From Alistipes sp. CAG:268 (lineage in GTDB: Bacteria > Bacteroidota > Bacteroidia > Bacteroidales > Rikenellaceae): DNA of 56,335 bases. The position numbers and the translations under genes are program-made. Positions 24,574-33,466 of the stretch are shown here, one piece after another. A model generated the notes under the pieces. The model was not told the DNA's origin. It ran no database searches and saw only the letters and a program-made list of their open reading frames with translations. The stretch lies in contig FR891975.1 of NCBI GenBank assembly GCA_000434235.1, forward strand, positions 1 through 56,335, written 5' to 3'. Numbering within the stretch: the stretch's first letter is position 1; every line of letters begins with the position of its first letter.

Positions 24574-25666
24574 TATAGGCAGATATATTGGACTGCCTGT
24601 ATAGGTGTTTTGAGGGAAATGGTTACCTTTGCAAAAAACAATGTTCCTTGAAAGAAACAGAGATTTGTCCTTTTTTCTTTTGGCTGTAGTTATTCATCCA
24701 TAGATGACTGCAACAATCACTCTTGGCGAGAGGATGAAAATCGTGTGAAAAGACTTGGAAAAATACTCAAAGTACGAACAAGTGAAGAGAAAGAAAGGTA
24801 GTGCAAACAAAAAAACAAGAAAATAAGATAATTCGTGTTTCTGTTCCTAATTTGTTTCTTGATAAAAACACATCACAATATAAACTATTAATTTACAAGA
24901 TATTATGATGTGAAATTTTGAGATATAACTAAATTTTCCAGATTCCACTGTGAGAATAAACTTACACTTCCGTGTTCAATATGTCGTCCAACAAATATAG
25001 AAAACATCTGCGGAAAATGCAAGTCGCGGACCTCTTTTTTGGGCTGTTGCGGGTGTAAAATTCGATAAAAAGTTTGTGAAAATCAATATTGAAGTTTAAT
25101 TAAGTATTTTCGAAAATGGCCTTTTTGTCCTTTTTTTTGTTCTGGGTACAATTGTTTGATCGGGTTATCTCCCTGATTTTTTTTGTCTTGTCCTTGTTTG
25201 GGCCGGTTGTTCCGTTCAGTAAAATTTGACCGTTGAAATTTCTTGACCGTAAGGCGCGATCCCTTCTTCAGGTTCTCTTCTCAAGAATTGAAACCGAAGG
25301 CCGTTGTTGGTGCTTGAGCCTGGTTATATGATGTGTTTGTCTTATATTATATATAAAGGTATAATTAAAATGAATGCATGTTTCATATGTGTGCTTGAAT
25401 ACATGTTTTTATTGTGAGAGTTTAATGATTGGTTGTGTTTCGTATTGCGAATATGCCGTTTTTGTGTATCTAGTTCGTAAAATTACATTGATATTTGATG
25501 TATTTATTTGATATAAAGGGGAATAAATTGTTTGATTGAAGTGCGTGTATTTGTGCTGTAAGCAAGTGTTTAATATGGTAAATCATGTTTATAATAGATG
25601 TTCTATTATTTGATCGTTTGCAGGTATTGTTGGATTTGTAAATTTATTGAAAGCCTAATATTGAGC

Positions 25667-25855
25667 CCACCACCGGGCAATGGAAGTGATTTCGCTTTTG
25701 ACCGCGGGGCGCTCGACAACGACCAGCTGGCACGGGTCGAGCGGGCGAGTTTCCTGCAGGGAAGGATCGTCGTTGGCGGATCCCATCCGGGCGATATTCC
25801 GATAGACGGGACGCTGGCCGTCTCGGGCCATGCCTATACACTGATGCATCCGTGA
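25667..25855 (+). pseudogene. 3' fragment of a calpain-like (C2) cysteine protease gene
   Basis: About 62 residues open to a TGA and protein-like, GC-rich codons, unlike the AT-rich DNA just before. The segment GRIVVGGSHPGDIPIDG followed by LAVSGHAYTLMHP resembles the catalytic-histidine region of calpain-family proteases (typically GLVxxHAYxV). The N-terminal part with the catalytic cysteine is absent. A strong terminator follows, as expected for a gene end. The sharp change in base composition near 25.65 kb suggests that the mobile element replaced the rest. Family assignment rests on one motif. Confidence 0.4.
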
Positions 25856-25887
25856 CAGTAGGGAGGCGCTTTCGGTTCGGAAGGGAC

Positions 25888-25924
25888 GGCATCGGCAGGC
25901 AATTGCCTGCCGATGCCTTTTTGG
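25888..25924 (+). terminator. Strong rho-independent terminator
   Basis: GGCATCGGCAGGCAA and TTGCCTGCCGATGCC form a perfect 15-bp stem followed by TTTTT. It closes the truncated calpain-like gene. Confidence 0.9.
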
Positions 25925-26260
25925 AAGGAATGGTTTGTGTTTGGGAATGACATTTACGGGAGGACCTGCCATTGCATGGCTTACAATGCGGGATTCTCCT
26001 TTGCTCCCTTGTGCGATCTCTGTTTAAGAAATCGCATGAGACGGGAACTTCTTGATTTTTAGACGAAGACCGTGTCATTTTGGTCGTAAATGCTTCCAAA
26101 TTGTTACTTATGCCTTCCGTTTGCTTTTTCCGGACCTCCGGTTGTTGTTGCATTGGGGTGAAACAACCGTGAAAATAAGATTTTAAAACGGCTGTTTTTG
26201 TTTGTCTGTCAGAAGAATAGGCATTGCGTGATGGTTTGATGCAAGAAAAAAACCTCTCTT
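25925..26260. other. Intergenic region before the capsule promoter
   Basis: Nothing convincing is seen. Minus-strand open frames here are Arg/Pro-rich and overlap the terminator, so they are not annotated. Confidence 0.6.
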
Positions 26261-26291
26261 TTTGTTTATTCGACGAATTTATCTATTTTTG
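26261..26291 (+). promoter_or_regulatory. Capsule operon promoter
   Basis: TTTG, exactly 19 bases, then TATTTTTG: a full match to the Bacteroidetes -33/-7 promoter. Transcription should start near 26298, about 200 bases ahead of upxY. No inverted repeats flank it, so it does not look like one of the invertible capsule promoters of Bacteroides fragilis. Confidence 0.85.
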
Positions 26292-26370
26292 CGACTAAAT
26301 AGTGTGGTTTCTTAAACAGAAATAATAAACATTCGCAACTGTAGGTTTGCAGACAAGCCCGAAGCGAAGC

Positions 26371-26399
26371 AAGGTATTCGCAATTTTCACGAATACCTT
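26371..26399 (+). promoter_or_regulatory. Leader hairpin upstream of upxY
   Basis: AAGGTATTCG and CGAATACCTT form a perfect 10-bp stem with a 9-base loop in the untranslated leader. No T-run follows, so it is not a standard terminator. UpxY antiterminators act through the leader of their own operon; this hairpin is a candidate pause or recognition element. Confidence 0.55.
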
Positions 26400-26504
26400 A
26401 TGTGTAATTCTTAATTCACTGAATGTCAGCGTGTTCTGATGTTGCGCTGGCAAGGCCTCGGATTGCCCGGATGCGATGCGGATTCCTGGATAAACGATAT
26501 TGGA

Positions 26505-27674
26505 ATGAATACGCAGGGCACTAACTGGACTTGGTCTGACTCGGTCTCCGAGCAGATCCGCACAAGAAAAAACAACCATGCGGTAAGGTGGTATGTGCTG
26601 GTGCTGCCGGTCTCTTCAAAAGGATATTACAGGGGCAACCCGGCCAAAGGACTCCAGACCGAGCTGGCTCGGCGCATCCGTGTCGGCGAGCAGCCGTTCG
26701 AATATTTTGCTCCGTCGTACGTCGCCGTCTGCGAAAAAAAGGGCGTACTGGTCCGCACGCAGCATCCGTTGCTGTACAATTACGTCTTCGTACACGCCTC
26801 GGAAGCAGAGATCTATCGTTTGAAACGATTTCTTCCCCAATACAGTTTCCTGCCCCGGGTCCGTGACGGACGTGGCGGGTATTATCCCTACTTGTCGGAC
26901 GAGGAGATGGCCAATCTGAAATGGGTTGCCGAATCCTATTGCGATGAACTGCCGGTCTATACACCCGAACCGAACCGGCTGATGAAAGGGGATCGGGTGC
27001 GCATCACCGAGGGGCAGTTCAAGGGAGTGGAGGCAAGCGTCATCATCCAGCCCGGAGGCGGACGGAAAGACATCATGGTCTGTGTGGAGAACTGCATGTA
27101 TGTACCGCTGCTCAGTGTGGAGCCCGGCCAGTACGAGGTGGTTGCGTTGAACTCGGACAACCGCCATGTCTACACGCGTCTGAACGGCGACCGGCTTCCG
27201 GCGGGACTTCATGAAGCGCTGAAGCGTTACCATTCGCCCGAAGGGGTGACGGACACGGATCGGGAATTGGCCCGGGAGACGCTGCGGCAATACGGCAGTC
27301 TGCAGTTGGAGAGTGACGTCATGCGTTGCAAACTTTACTCGATGCTGCTTCCGGCCTATGCGATTCTTGGAGAGAAGGAGGAGTTCGACCGTCTGGTAGG
27401 TACGATTCGCAGTATCCTGCCGCTGATCCGTGCCGAACAGTCGCGTGCGTTGTTGCTGGTTACGCTCTATGGTTGCACGAACAGTTGCATCTGCCGGGAT
27501 CATGCGCATGGCGCCGTCGATCCGTGGCGTGAGGAGCGGAATCCGAAAAAGTGCAAGTTGCAACTCATCCGGCGTCTTGACGATTACGATTGTTGGTTGG
27601 GACATGGCCTGTATGTCGGACGGTCTGCCTCCTCGGAACCGCAACATTGTGAATCCGTGTCGGCGAGCCGTTGA
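26505..27674 (+). CDS. upxY: UpxY-type NusG-like capsule antiterminator with a long C-terminal extension
   Basis: 389 residues from MNTQGTNW; an in-frame ATG 66 bases upstream is possible. The NusG N-terminal domain lies at about 27-140 (RWYVLVLPVSSKG, LLYNYVFVHA, YSFLPRVRDGRGGYYPYLSD). The KOW domain lies at about 160-213 (LMKGDRVRITEGQFKGVEAS). Then come about 175 further, mostly helical residues (LHEALKRYH, RSILPLIRAEQSRALLL). UpxY proteins bind RNA polymerase at the leader of their own capsule operon and let it read through the long operon. They are usually under 200 residues, so the extension is unusual. No upxZ-like inhibitor gene follows. It is the first gene after the capsule promoter. 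Confidence 0.88.
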   Translation: MNTQGTNWTWSDSVSEQIRTRKNNHAVRWYVLVLPVSSKGYYRGNPAKGLQTELARRIRVGEQPFEYFAPSYVAVCEKKGVLVRTQHPLLYNYVFVHASEAEIYRLKRFLPQYSFLPRVRDGRGGYYPYLSDEEMANLKWVAESYCDELPVYTPEPNRLMKGDRVRITEGQFKGVEASVIIQPGGGRKDIMVCVENCMYVPLLSVEPGQYEVVALNSDNRHVYTRLNGDRLPAGLHEALKRYHSPEGVTDTDRELARETLRQYGSLQLESDVMRCKLYSMLLPAYAILGEKEEFDRLVGTIRSILPLIRAEQSRALLLVTLYGCTNSCICRDHAHGAVDPWREERNPKKCKLQLIRRLDDYDCWLGHGLYVGRSASSEPQHCESVSASR

Positions 27675-27757
27675 GCCGGCAGTTGTCGTACCGGCTGTCC
27701 GTTTTCCGCTTGCAATCGTTTCTTTCGATTGTTTCCATCAAACAAATATCCCCAAGT

Positions 27758-28912
27758 ATGTTGTATTTTATCACCTCTCTGATTGCGGTTTTGGGCGTTT
27801 GCTGGATCCATCCGCGATTGGTCGCCATTGCCCTCGACAAAAACATCGTGGATAATCCCGATGCCCGGAAACTCCAACGCAAGCCGGTCCCCGTTCTTGG
27901 CGGTATCGCCGTGTTTTTCGGAACGGTGATCGGACTGGGGTGCGCCGGTATTGCCTGCGACTGTTCGGATCTGTTCATCGTGGTGGTCGCCATGATGATC
28001 ATGCTCTATACCGGGACGCTCGATGACATCCTCGACCTCTCCCCGGCCCTGCGCTTTTTGGTGGAGATTGGCACCGTCCTGCTGCTGGTCTTCGTCGGAG
28101 GCTACACACTGGATGATTTCCACGGACTGTGGGGACTCGGTCAAATTCCCCGTGAAGTCGCCATCCCGCTGACGGTCTTTGCCGCCGTGGGCATCATCAA
28201 TGCCATCAACCTGATCGACGGCGTGGACGGACTTTCGTCGGGTTACTGCATCATGGCGGGCATCCAGTTCGGGGTGATGTTCTGGCTGGCCGACGATCCG
28301 GTCATGGCCATTCTGGCAGCCGTATCCGCAGGATCGCTCATTCCGTTTTTCTTTCACAATGTCTTCGGCAAGACATCGAAGATGTTCATCGGGGACGGCG
28401 GTACGCTCGTGATGGGCATCATCATGTCGGTATTCGTCATGCGGCTGCTGCAGCACGACGCTCAATACATGATGCATGCCCAGGAGAATCTGGGGCTTGT
28501 GGCCTTTACGCTGGCGGTGCTGTCGGTTCCGGTCTTCGATACGCTGCGTGTGATGACGGCCCGTATCCTGAAGGGCAAGTCCCCGTTTCATCCCGACAAG
28601 ACGCACCTGCACCACATGTTCATCCGCCTGGGATGCTCCCATGCCGCCACGACGCTTGCAATCCTGATGCTCAATGCCTTCGTGGTCCTGTGCGGATGGA
28701 TCAGCTACAAGGCCGGTTGTTCGATCGATACGCAGCTTTACATTATTCTGGCCCTCGGCCTGCTGATCACATTCGGTCTCTATAACTTCATGGAGCGGCA
28801 GATCCGTCGCAAAACCCGTTTTCTGCATCTGCTGCATCGGATCGGCTACCGCACGCATCTGAACCGTACGGGTATCTTTTTCTGGCTGCAGAAAGCCGTT
28901 GATCGTATTTAG
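27758..28912 (+). CDS. WecA/MraY-family undecaprenyl-phosphate sugar-1-phosphate transferase
   Basis: 384 residues from MLYFITSL with about ten to eleven membrane helices. The family motifs are all present: TLDDILDLSPALRF (89-102, first Asp pair), NLIDGVDGLSSG (about 151-162), FFFHNVFGKTSKMFIGDGG, and the His-rich loop HPDKTHLHHMFI. It moves a sugar-1-phosphate, commonly an N-acetylhexosamine phosphate, to undecaprenyl phosphate and so starts the repeat unit on the cytoplasmic side. The exact sugar cannot be read. It lies directly behind upxY, and a shortened second copy follows. Confidence 0.9.
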   Translation: MLYFITSLIAVLGVCWIHPRLVAIALDKNIVDNPDARKLQRKPVPVLGGIAVFFGTVIGLGCAGIACDCSDLFIVVVAMMIMLYTGTLDDILDLSPALRFLVEIGTVLLLVFVGGYTLDDFHGLWGLGQIPREVAIPLTVFAAVGIINAINLIDGVDGLSSGYCIMAGIQFGVMFWLADDPVMAILAAVSAGSLIPFFFHNVFGKTSKMFIGDGGTLVMGIIMSVFVMRLLQHDAQYMMHAQENLGLVAFTLAVLSVPVFDTLRVMTARILKGKSPFHPDKTHLHHMFIRLGCSHAATTLAILMLNAFVVLCGWISYKAGCSIDTQLYIILALGLLITFGLYNFMERQIRRKTRFLHLLHRIGYRTHLNRTGIFFWLQKAVDRI

Positions 28913-29047
28913 GCATTCTTTATTGGTATATGTTGGTATCCAACATGGCAATAGAGTTTGTGAATAAACCGTCTTCGGATGTTTGACTGCATGCATCTTT
29001 GTTTCATTCCCTGTTTTGAATCCGTTTATTGCCTGAAGGACAGGAGC

Positions 29048-29968
29048 ATGCCGAGTGTCGTGGCCCAAAGGGATGTTGTCGGGACAAAAGGATATGCTCG
29101 GATTTCACGCTTTTCGGACGAAGTCTGTGGAGCCTTGCTGATGATTTTCATCGGAGGGTCTGTTTGGAATGTCCTCCACGGGTTGTGGTGCCTTGATCAG
29201 ATCCCGCAAGGGGTGGCCATCCCGTTTATGCTCTTTGCTGCCGTAGGCATCATCAATGCCATCAACCTGATCGATGGGGTAGACGGTCTCTCGTCGGGCT
29301 ACTGCATTTTGACGAGTTTGCTCTTGGGGATGATGTTCTGGTATGTGGAGGATCGGACGATGGGTATGTTGGCCGTCGTGGCCACCGGATCGCTGATCCC
29401 GTTCTTCTTCCACAACGTCTTCGGGAAGAGTTCGAAGATGTTCATTGGCGACGGCGGGACGCTGGTCATGGGTATCGTCTTGTCGATCTTCGTGGTCCGG
29501 ATTTTGCGCCACGGCTCGATGAGCGAGGTTTATGATGCGGCAAATATCGGGTTGGTCCCCTTTACGCTGGCGGTTCTGTCCGTTTCCGTCTTTGATACGC
29601 TCCGCGTGATGACGACACGCATCCTGAAGCGCAAGTCTCCGTTTCATCCGGACAAGACGCACCTGCATCACATGTTCATCTGTCTGGGATGTTCGCATGC
29701 TGCCACGACGCTTGCGATTCTGACCCTGAACTTCTTCGTGGTGCTGTGCTGGTGGATTAGTTACATGGTGGGCTGCTCGATTGATGTCCAACTGTATATT
29801 GTGCTGGTATTGAGCATTCTGATCACATCTGGCCTTTATAATTTCATGGAGTACCATATCCGCCACAAGACGCAATTTGTCCGCCTGCTTCATCGCATCG
29901 GCTACCGTACGCACCTCAATCGTACGGGCATCTTTTTCTGGCTCCAGAAGAAAATGGATCGGATGTGA
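29048..29968 (+). CDS. N-terminally truncated second copy of the WecA-like transferase
   Basis: 306 residues from ATG at 29048; an ATG at 28979 would add 23 poorly conserved residues. From GALLMIFIGGSVWNVLHGLW on it aligns closely with residue 105 onward of the copy upstream and keeps NLIDGVDGLSSG, MFIGDGG and HPDKTHLHHMFI. The first 104 residues, including the early membrane helices and the TLDDILD motif that helps bind Mg2+, are absent and replaced by about 28 unrelated residues. Activity on its own is doubtful. It is either a decaying duplicate or a partner or regulator of the intact copy. The frame is otherwise open. Confidence 0.7.
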   Translation: MPSVVAQRDVVGTKGYARISRFSDEVCGALLMIFIGGSVWNVLHGLWCLDQIPQGVAIPFMLFAAVGIINAINLIDGVDGLSSGYCILTSLLLGMMFWYVEDRTMGMLAVVATGSLIPFFFHNVFGKSSKMFIGDGGTLVMGIVLSIFVVRILRHGSMSEVYDAANIGLVPFTLAVLSVSVFDTLRVMTTRILKRKSPFHPDKTHLHHMFICLGCSHAATTLAILTLNFFVVLCWWISYMVGCSIDVQLYIVLVLSILITSGLYNFMEYHIRHKTQFVRLLHRIGYRTHLNRTGIFFWLQKKMDRM

Positions 29969-30016
29969 TCTTGTCGTCAATTGGAATATTATAATCGATT
30001 TAAAAATCATAAAATC

Positions 30017-30922
30017 ATGAAAGGTATTGTGCTGGCAGGTGGATCCGGAACCCGGCTCTACCCGATTACGAAGGGGGTCAGCAAACAGATGCTCCCCATT
30101 TTCGACAAACCGATGATTTATTATCCCATTTCGGTGCTGATGCTGGCCGGGATCCGGGAGATTCTGATCATCTCGACGCCTGTTGATCTGCCTGGATTCA
30201 AGCGGTTGTTGGGTGACGGTTCCGATTTCGGAGTCCGTTTTGAGTATGCCGAACAGCCCTCGCCCGATGGGTTGGCGCAGGCTTTTCTGATCGGGGAGAA
30301 ATTCATCGGAAACGATTCGGTCTGCCTCGTCCTCGGTGATAATATCTTCAACGGAAACGGCTTCTCGGCCATGTTGCACGAAGCGGTACGATCGGCGGAA
30401 GTGGATCACAAGGCAACGGTTTTCGGCTACTGGGTCAGCGATCCCGAGCGTTACGGCGTTGCGGAGTTTGATGATGAGGGCAATTGCCTTTCGATCGAGG
30501 AGAAACCGGCCAAACCCAAATCCAATTATGCAGTGGTCGGACTCTATTTCTATCCCAACAAGGTGGTGGATGTGGCCAAGAGTATCAAGCCTTCGGCTCG
30601 CGGTGAACTGGAGATTACCTCGGTCAATCAGCGATTCCTGGATGACGGAGAACTGAAGGTCCAGACCCTCGGACGAGGTTTTGCCTGGCTGGATACCGGG
30701 ACGCACGATTCGCTGGCCGAGGCCTCGACCTACGTGGAGGTTATCGAGAAACGGCAGGGGTTGAAGATTGCCTGCCTCGAAGGCATCGCCTTCCGGAAGG
30801 GGTGGATCACGGCAGACAAGATGCGCGAATTGGCACAGCCGATGCTGAAGAACCAGTACGGACAGTATCTGCTGAAGGTGATTGACGAGGTTGCCCAAAC
30901 CGGTAAGAGTAATCTGGATTAA
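30017..30922 (+). CDS. rmlA: Glucose-1-phosphate thymidylyltransferase RmlA
   Basis: 301 residues from MKGIVLAGG; a longer frame begins 36 bases upstream but lacks the usual start. The nucleotide-binding [19 protein letters not shown] motif, [19 protein letters not shown] and [13 protein letters not shown] are all present. It makes dTDP-glucose, step one of the dTDP-L-rhamnose pathway. The other three genes follow within 5 kb, so rhamnose is very probably part of the polysaccharide. It is GC-rich compared with the core of the locus. Confidence 0.97.
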   Translation: MKGIVLAGGSGTRLYPITKGVSKQMLPIFDKPMIYYPISVLMLAGIREILIISTPVDLPGFKRLLGDGSDFGVRFEYAEQPSPDGLAQAFLIGEKFIGNDSVCLVLGDNIFNGNGFSAMLHEAVRSAEVDHKATVFGYWVSDPERYGVAEFDDEGNCLSIEEKPAKPKSNYAVVGLYFYPNKVVDVAKSIKPSARGELEITSVNQRFLDDGELKVQTLGRGFAWLDTGTHDSLAEASTYVEVIEKRQGLKIACLEGIAFRKGWITADKMRELAQPMLKNQYGQYLLKVIDEVAQTGKSNLD

Positions 30923-30949
30923 CAATATATCTTTTCCAAACTTATAGAA

Positions 30950-31519
30950 ATGGAAGTAATCAAGACAAATATCGAAGGTGTGGTGATCATTGAACCCCGC
31001 ATCTTCCGGGATGACCGCGGTTATTTCTTCGAATCTTTCTCACAGCGCGATTTTCAGGAGAAGGTCTGCAACACGGTTTTCGTACAGGACAACGAAAGCA
31101 AGTCGAGCTACGGCGTGCTCCGCGGGCTGCATTTCCAGAAACCGCCCCATGCACAGTCGAAACTCGTCCGCGTGATCAAGGGGGCCGTATTGGATGTCGC
31201 CGTGGATATCCGCAAGGGCTCGCCGACCTTCGGGCAGCATGTTGCCGTGGAATTGACCGAAGAGAACCATCGCCAGTTCTTCATCCCCCGTGGGTTTGCC
31301 CATGGATTCAGTGTGTTGACCGACGAGGTTATTTTCCAGTACAAGTGTGACAACTTCTATGCACCGCAGTCGGAAGGTGCGCTGGCCTGGGATGATCCCG
31401 ATCTGGGAATCGACTGGCGGATTCCGACCGACAAGGTCCTTCTTTCGGAGAAGGATCGTCATCACAGCCGTCTGCGCGATGCAGAGTGGCTTTTTGATTA
31501 CAACGAAAAACTCTATTAG
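30950..31519 (+). CDS. rmlC: dTDP-4-dehydrorhamnose 3,5-epimerase RmlC
   Basis: 189 residues, the family length. The cupin barrel includes RDDRGYFFESFSQRDF, the LRGLHFQKPPHAQSKLVRV block with the catalytic His, DVAVDIRKGSPTFG, and FIPRGFAHGFSVL. It epimerises dTDP-4-keto-6-deoxyglucose at C3 and C5. It lies 27 bases after rmlA and 3 bases before rmlD. Confidence 0.97.
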   Translation: MEVIKTNIEGVVIIEPRIFRDDRGYFFESFSQRDFQEKVCNTVFVQDNESKSSYGVLRGLHFQKPPHAQSKLVRVIKGAVLDVAVDIRKGSPTFGQHVAVELTEENHRQFFIPRGFAHGFSVLTDEVIFQYKCDNFYAPQSEGALAWDDPDLGIDWRIPTDKVLLSEKDRHHSRLRDAEWLFDYNEKLY

Positions 31520-31522
31520 GCG

Positions 31523-32437
31523 ATGAAGATTCTTGTAACGGGTGCCAACGGTCAGTTGGGACGTGAGATGCGTATTGTCAGTCGGGATACGAACCACGAC
31601 TTTGTCTTTACGGATGTGGTTGATGCGGAAGGTGTTCAGACGACCAAACTTGATATTACCGATCTGGAGGCGATCCGTCGCATCGTTCGGGAGGAGCGGA
31701 TCGACTGTATTGTCAACTGCGCAGCCTATACGAATGTCGACAAGGCGGAGAGCGACGAGGCTTTCTGCCGGGTGTTGAATGCCGAGGCGCCTCGCAATCT
31801 GGCTCAAGCCATGAAGGAGGTGAACGGCCTGTTGATTCATATCTCGACGGACTATGTCTTTGGCGGGGATCCCTACAATACGCCTTGCCGGGAGGACCAG
31901 AAGGGTACTCCGACCGGAGTCTACGGACAGACCAAGCTTGAAGGAGAGCAGTATATTCTCGGCATGGGTTGTAAATATGTTATTCTGCGTACCGCCTGGC
32001 TTTATTCCGAATTTGGTCGGAACTTTGTCAAGACGATGCTCAACCTTACGTCGACCAAACCGCAGTTGAAGGTCGTATTCGATCAGGCCGGCACCCCGAC
32101 CTATGCCTACGATCTGGCGTTGGCCATCCGAACGGTCCTTGCCGATTATGCGGCCAGTGATACGACGCAGGGATATGCCAGGGGCGGTATCTACCACTAT
32201 TCGAACGAGGGAGTCTGCTCGTGGTTCGACTTTACGAAGGCGATTGCCGCCTATGCCGGAAATACGACGTGCGACATCCAGCCCTGCCACAGTGACGAGT
32301 TCCCCAGCCCTGTCAAACGTCCGGCCTATTCTGTGCTGGACAAGACCAAGATCAAGGAGACATTCGGCCTTCGGATTCCGTATTGGGTCGATTCGCTGAA
32401 GATTTGTGTGAGAAATTTATTTGGCAATGATAAATAA
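31523..32437 (+). CDS. rmlD: dTDP-4-dehydrorhamnose reductase RmlD
   Basis: 304 residues. The Rossmann motif is TGANGQLG (6-13). NCAAYTNVDKAESD, STDYVFGG and the catalytic YGQTKLEGE follow. It reduces the 4-keto sugar to dTDP-L-rhamnose using NADPH. Its last codons overlap the start of the acyltransferase gene by 11 bases. It marks the end of the GC-rich left flank of the capsule locus. Confidence 0.96.
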   Translation: MKILVTGANGQLGREMRIVSRDTNHDFVFTDVVDAEGVQTTKLDITDLEAIRRIVREERIDCIVNCAAYTNVDKAESDEAFCRVLNAEAPRNLAQAMKEVNGLLIHISTDYVFGGDPYNTPCREDQKGTPTGVYGQTKLEGEQYILGMGCKYVILRTAWLYSEFGRNFVKTMLNLTSTKPQLKVVFDQAGTPTYAYDLALAIRTVLADYAASDTTQGYARGGIYHYSNEGVCSWFDFTKAIAAYAGNTTCDIQPCHSDEFPSPVKRPAYSVLDKTKIKETFGLRIPYWVDSLKICVRNLFGNDK

Positions 32438-33463
32438 TACAATCCATCAGCAATCGCCCACTAAGCATATTGACTATATTGACGCAATGCGGGGCGTTGC
32501 AATGCTTTTGGTCGTTTATTATCATATCATAAATGGTGCTTTATTTATTGATAGTGAATTCTGTAATTTTTGTGTTAGATTTCGAATGCCATTATTTTTC
32601 TTTATAAGTGGATTCTTATCTTATACAACTATTTTCACAGCAGATCTATTAAAAAGCAGGAGTTATAATAGATTTTTTGGACAACTACTTCCAACAATTG
32701 TTTTTTGTTTCATTTATATTTTTATTTCAGGTCACAGTATAGAATCCGTCTTTTTTGATCAGACTAAATTGGGGTATTGGTTTACTATTGCAATGTTTGA
32801 GGTATATATAATATACGCTTTTGTATCCTTTATCCTAGCTAAAAGACATGTATCGAATAAGATAAGATGCATAGTATTTATTGCTCTAATTGTTTTTTCT
32901 CATTTATGTATGTCTCTTATAACGAGATATACTCCGGATATATTTCAGAATAAATGTGGACTTTAACCTCAATTGGGCAAGGTCTTTTGTATTTAAAATA
33001 TTTTTTATTTGGGGTATTATGTAAGATGTGCAATAGACAATTTTTTGCTCTAATTGATAGTAAGATTGGAGTAAGTTTATTAATGATTCTATTTGTAATT
33101 CTGTTGTTTGTAGAGACTCCTATTTCTTTAGCTCTACAAGGTTTTCTGGGAGCAACGATTGTTTTTACTTTATTCAGATATTATAATCATATTTTTTCAA
33201 AAGAAAGTTTTGTTGGCCGAAATCTAATCTTTATAGGTAAGCAAACTCTTGAGATATATCTCATTCATTTTATTTTACTTTTTGGAATTCAGGGTTTAAA
33301 TCAAAATGATGATTTTATAAAATTAATTTCAGAAAATTCTATACTTGAAGTTTGTTTTGTGTCAATATTGTCATTCTTATTAATTTGTTTAAGTATTATT
33401 ATCGCGTCTGTTTTTAAGATATCACCTATTCTGCATTCTCTCTTATTCGGTTTTAAAAAATAA
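32427..33463 (+). pseudogene. Acyltransferase-3 family O-acyltransferase split by a frameshift
   Basis: Two open frames together give a complete protein of about 345 residues. The first carries the N-terminal signature (KHIDYIDAMRGVAMLLVVYYHI, RMPLFFFISGF) and ends at TAA 32964. The second begins MWTLTSIGQGLLYL at 32954 and finishes the membrane-helix bundle (GKQTLEIYLIHF). The total is one base short of a whole number of codons, and the change must occur within the 13 bases shared by the two frames, since the second frame has a stop at 32951. No long homopolymer is present, so phase variation by slippage is unlikely. It may be a mutation, an assembly error, or two coupled halves, because the second start lies inside the first stop region. 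It would acylate a capsule sugar. Confidence 0.75.
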
Positions 33464-33466
33464 GCA

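Larger units (their letters stand above)
24132..25666. other. Long AT-rich non-coding region at the element's right side
   Basis: No credible gene in about 1.5 kb. The left 250 bases are the leader of the leftward operon with an outward promoter ending at 24344. An iteron-like inverted repeat lies at 24524-24573 and a further TACCTTTG box at 24624-24631. After 24.65 kb the DNA is AT-rich with many stops in all frames and no clear hairpins. Integrase, excisionase or att functions, if present here, were not recognisable. Confidence 0.6.

Noticed and set aside
24650..25640. Possible tRNA or small gene in the AT-rich stretch
   Set aside because: No cloverleaf with a TTC-type loop was seen, and stops are dense in all six frames.
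26200..26330. Invertible capsule promoter
   Set aside because: No inverted repeats were found flanking the promoter, and no invertase gene lies nearby.
27584..32290. Very long minus-strand open frames opposite the WecA-like and rml genes (up to about 600 codons)
   Set aside because: They are His/Arg/Gln/Asp-rich mirror frames of GC-rich coding genes whose plus-strand products carry clear family motifs.
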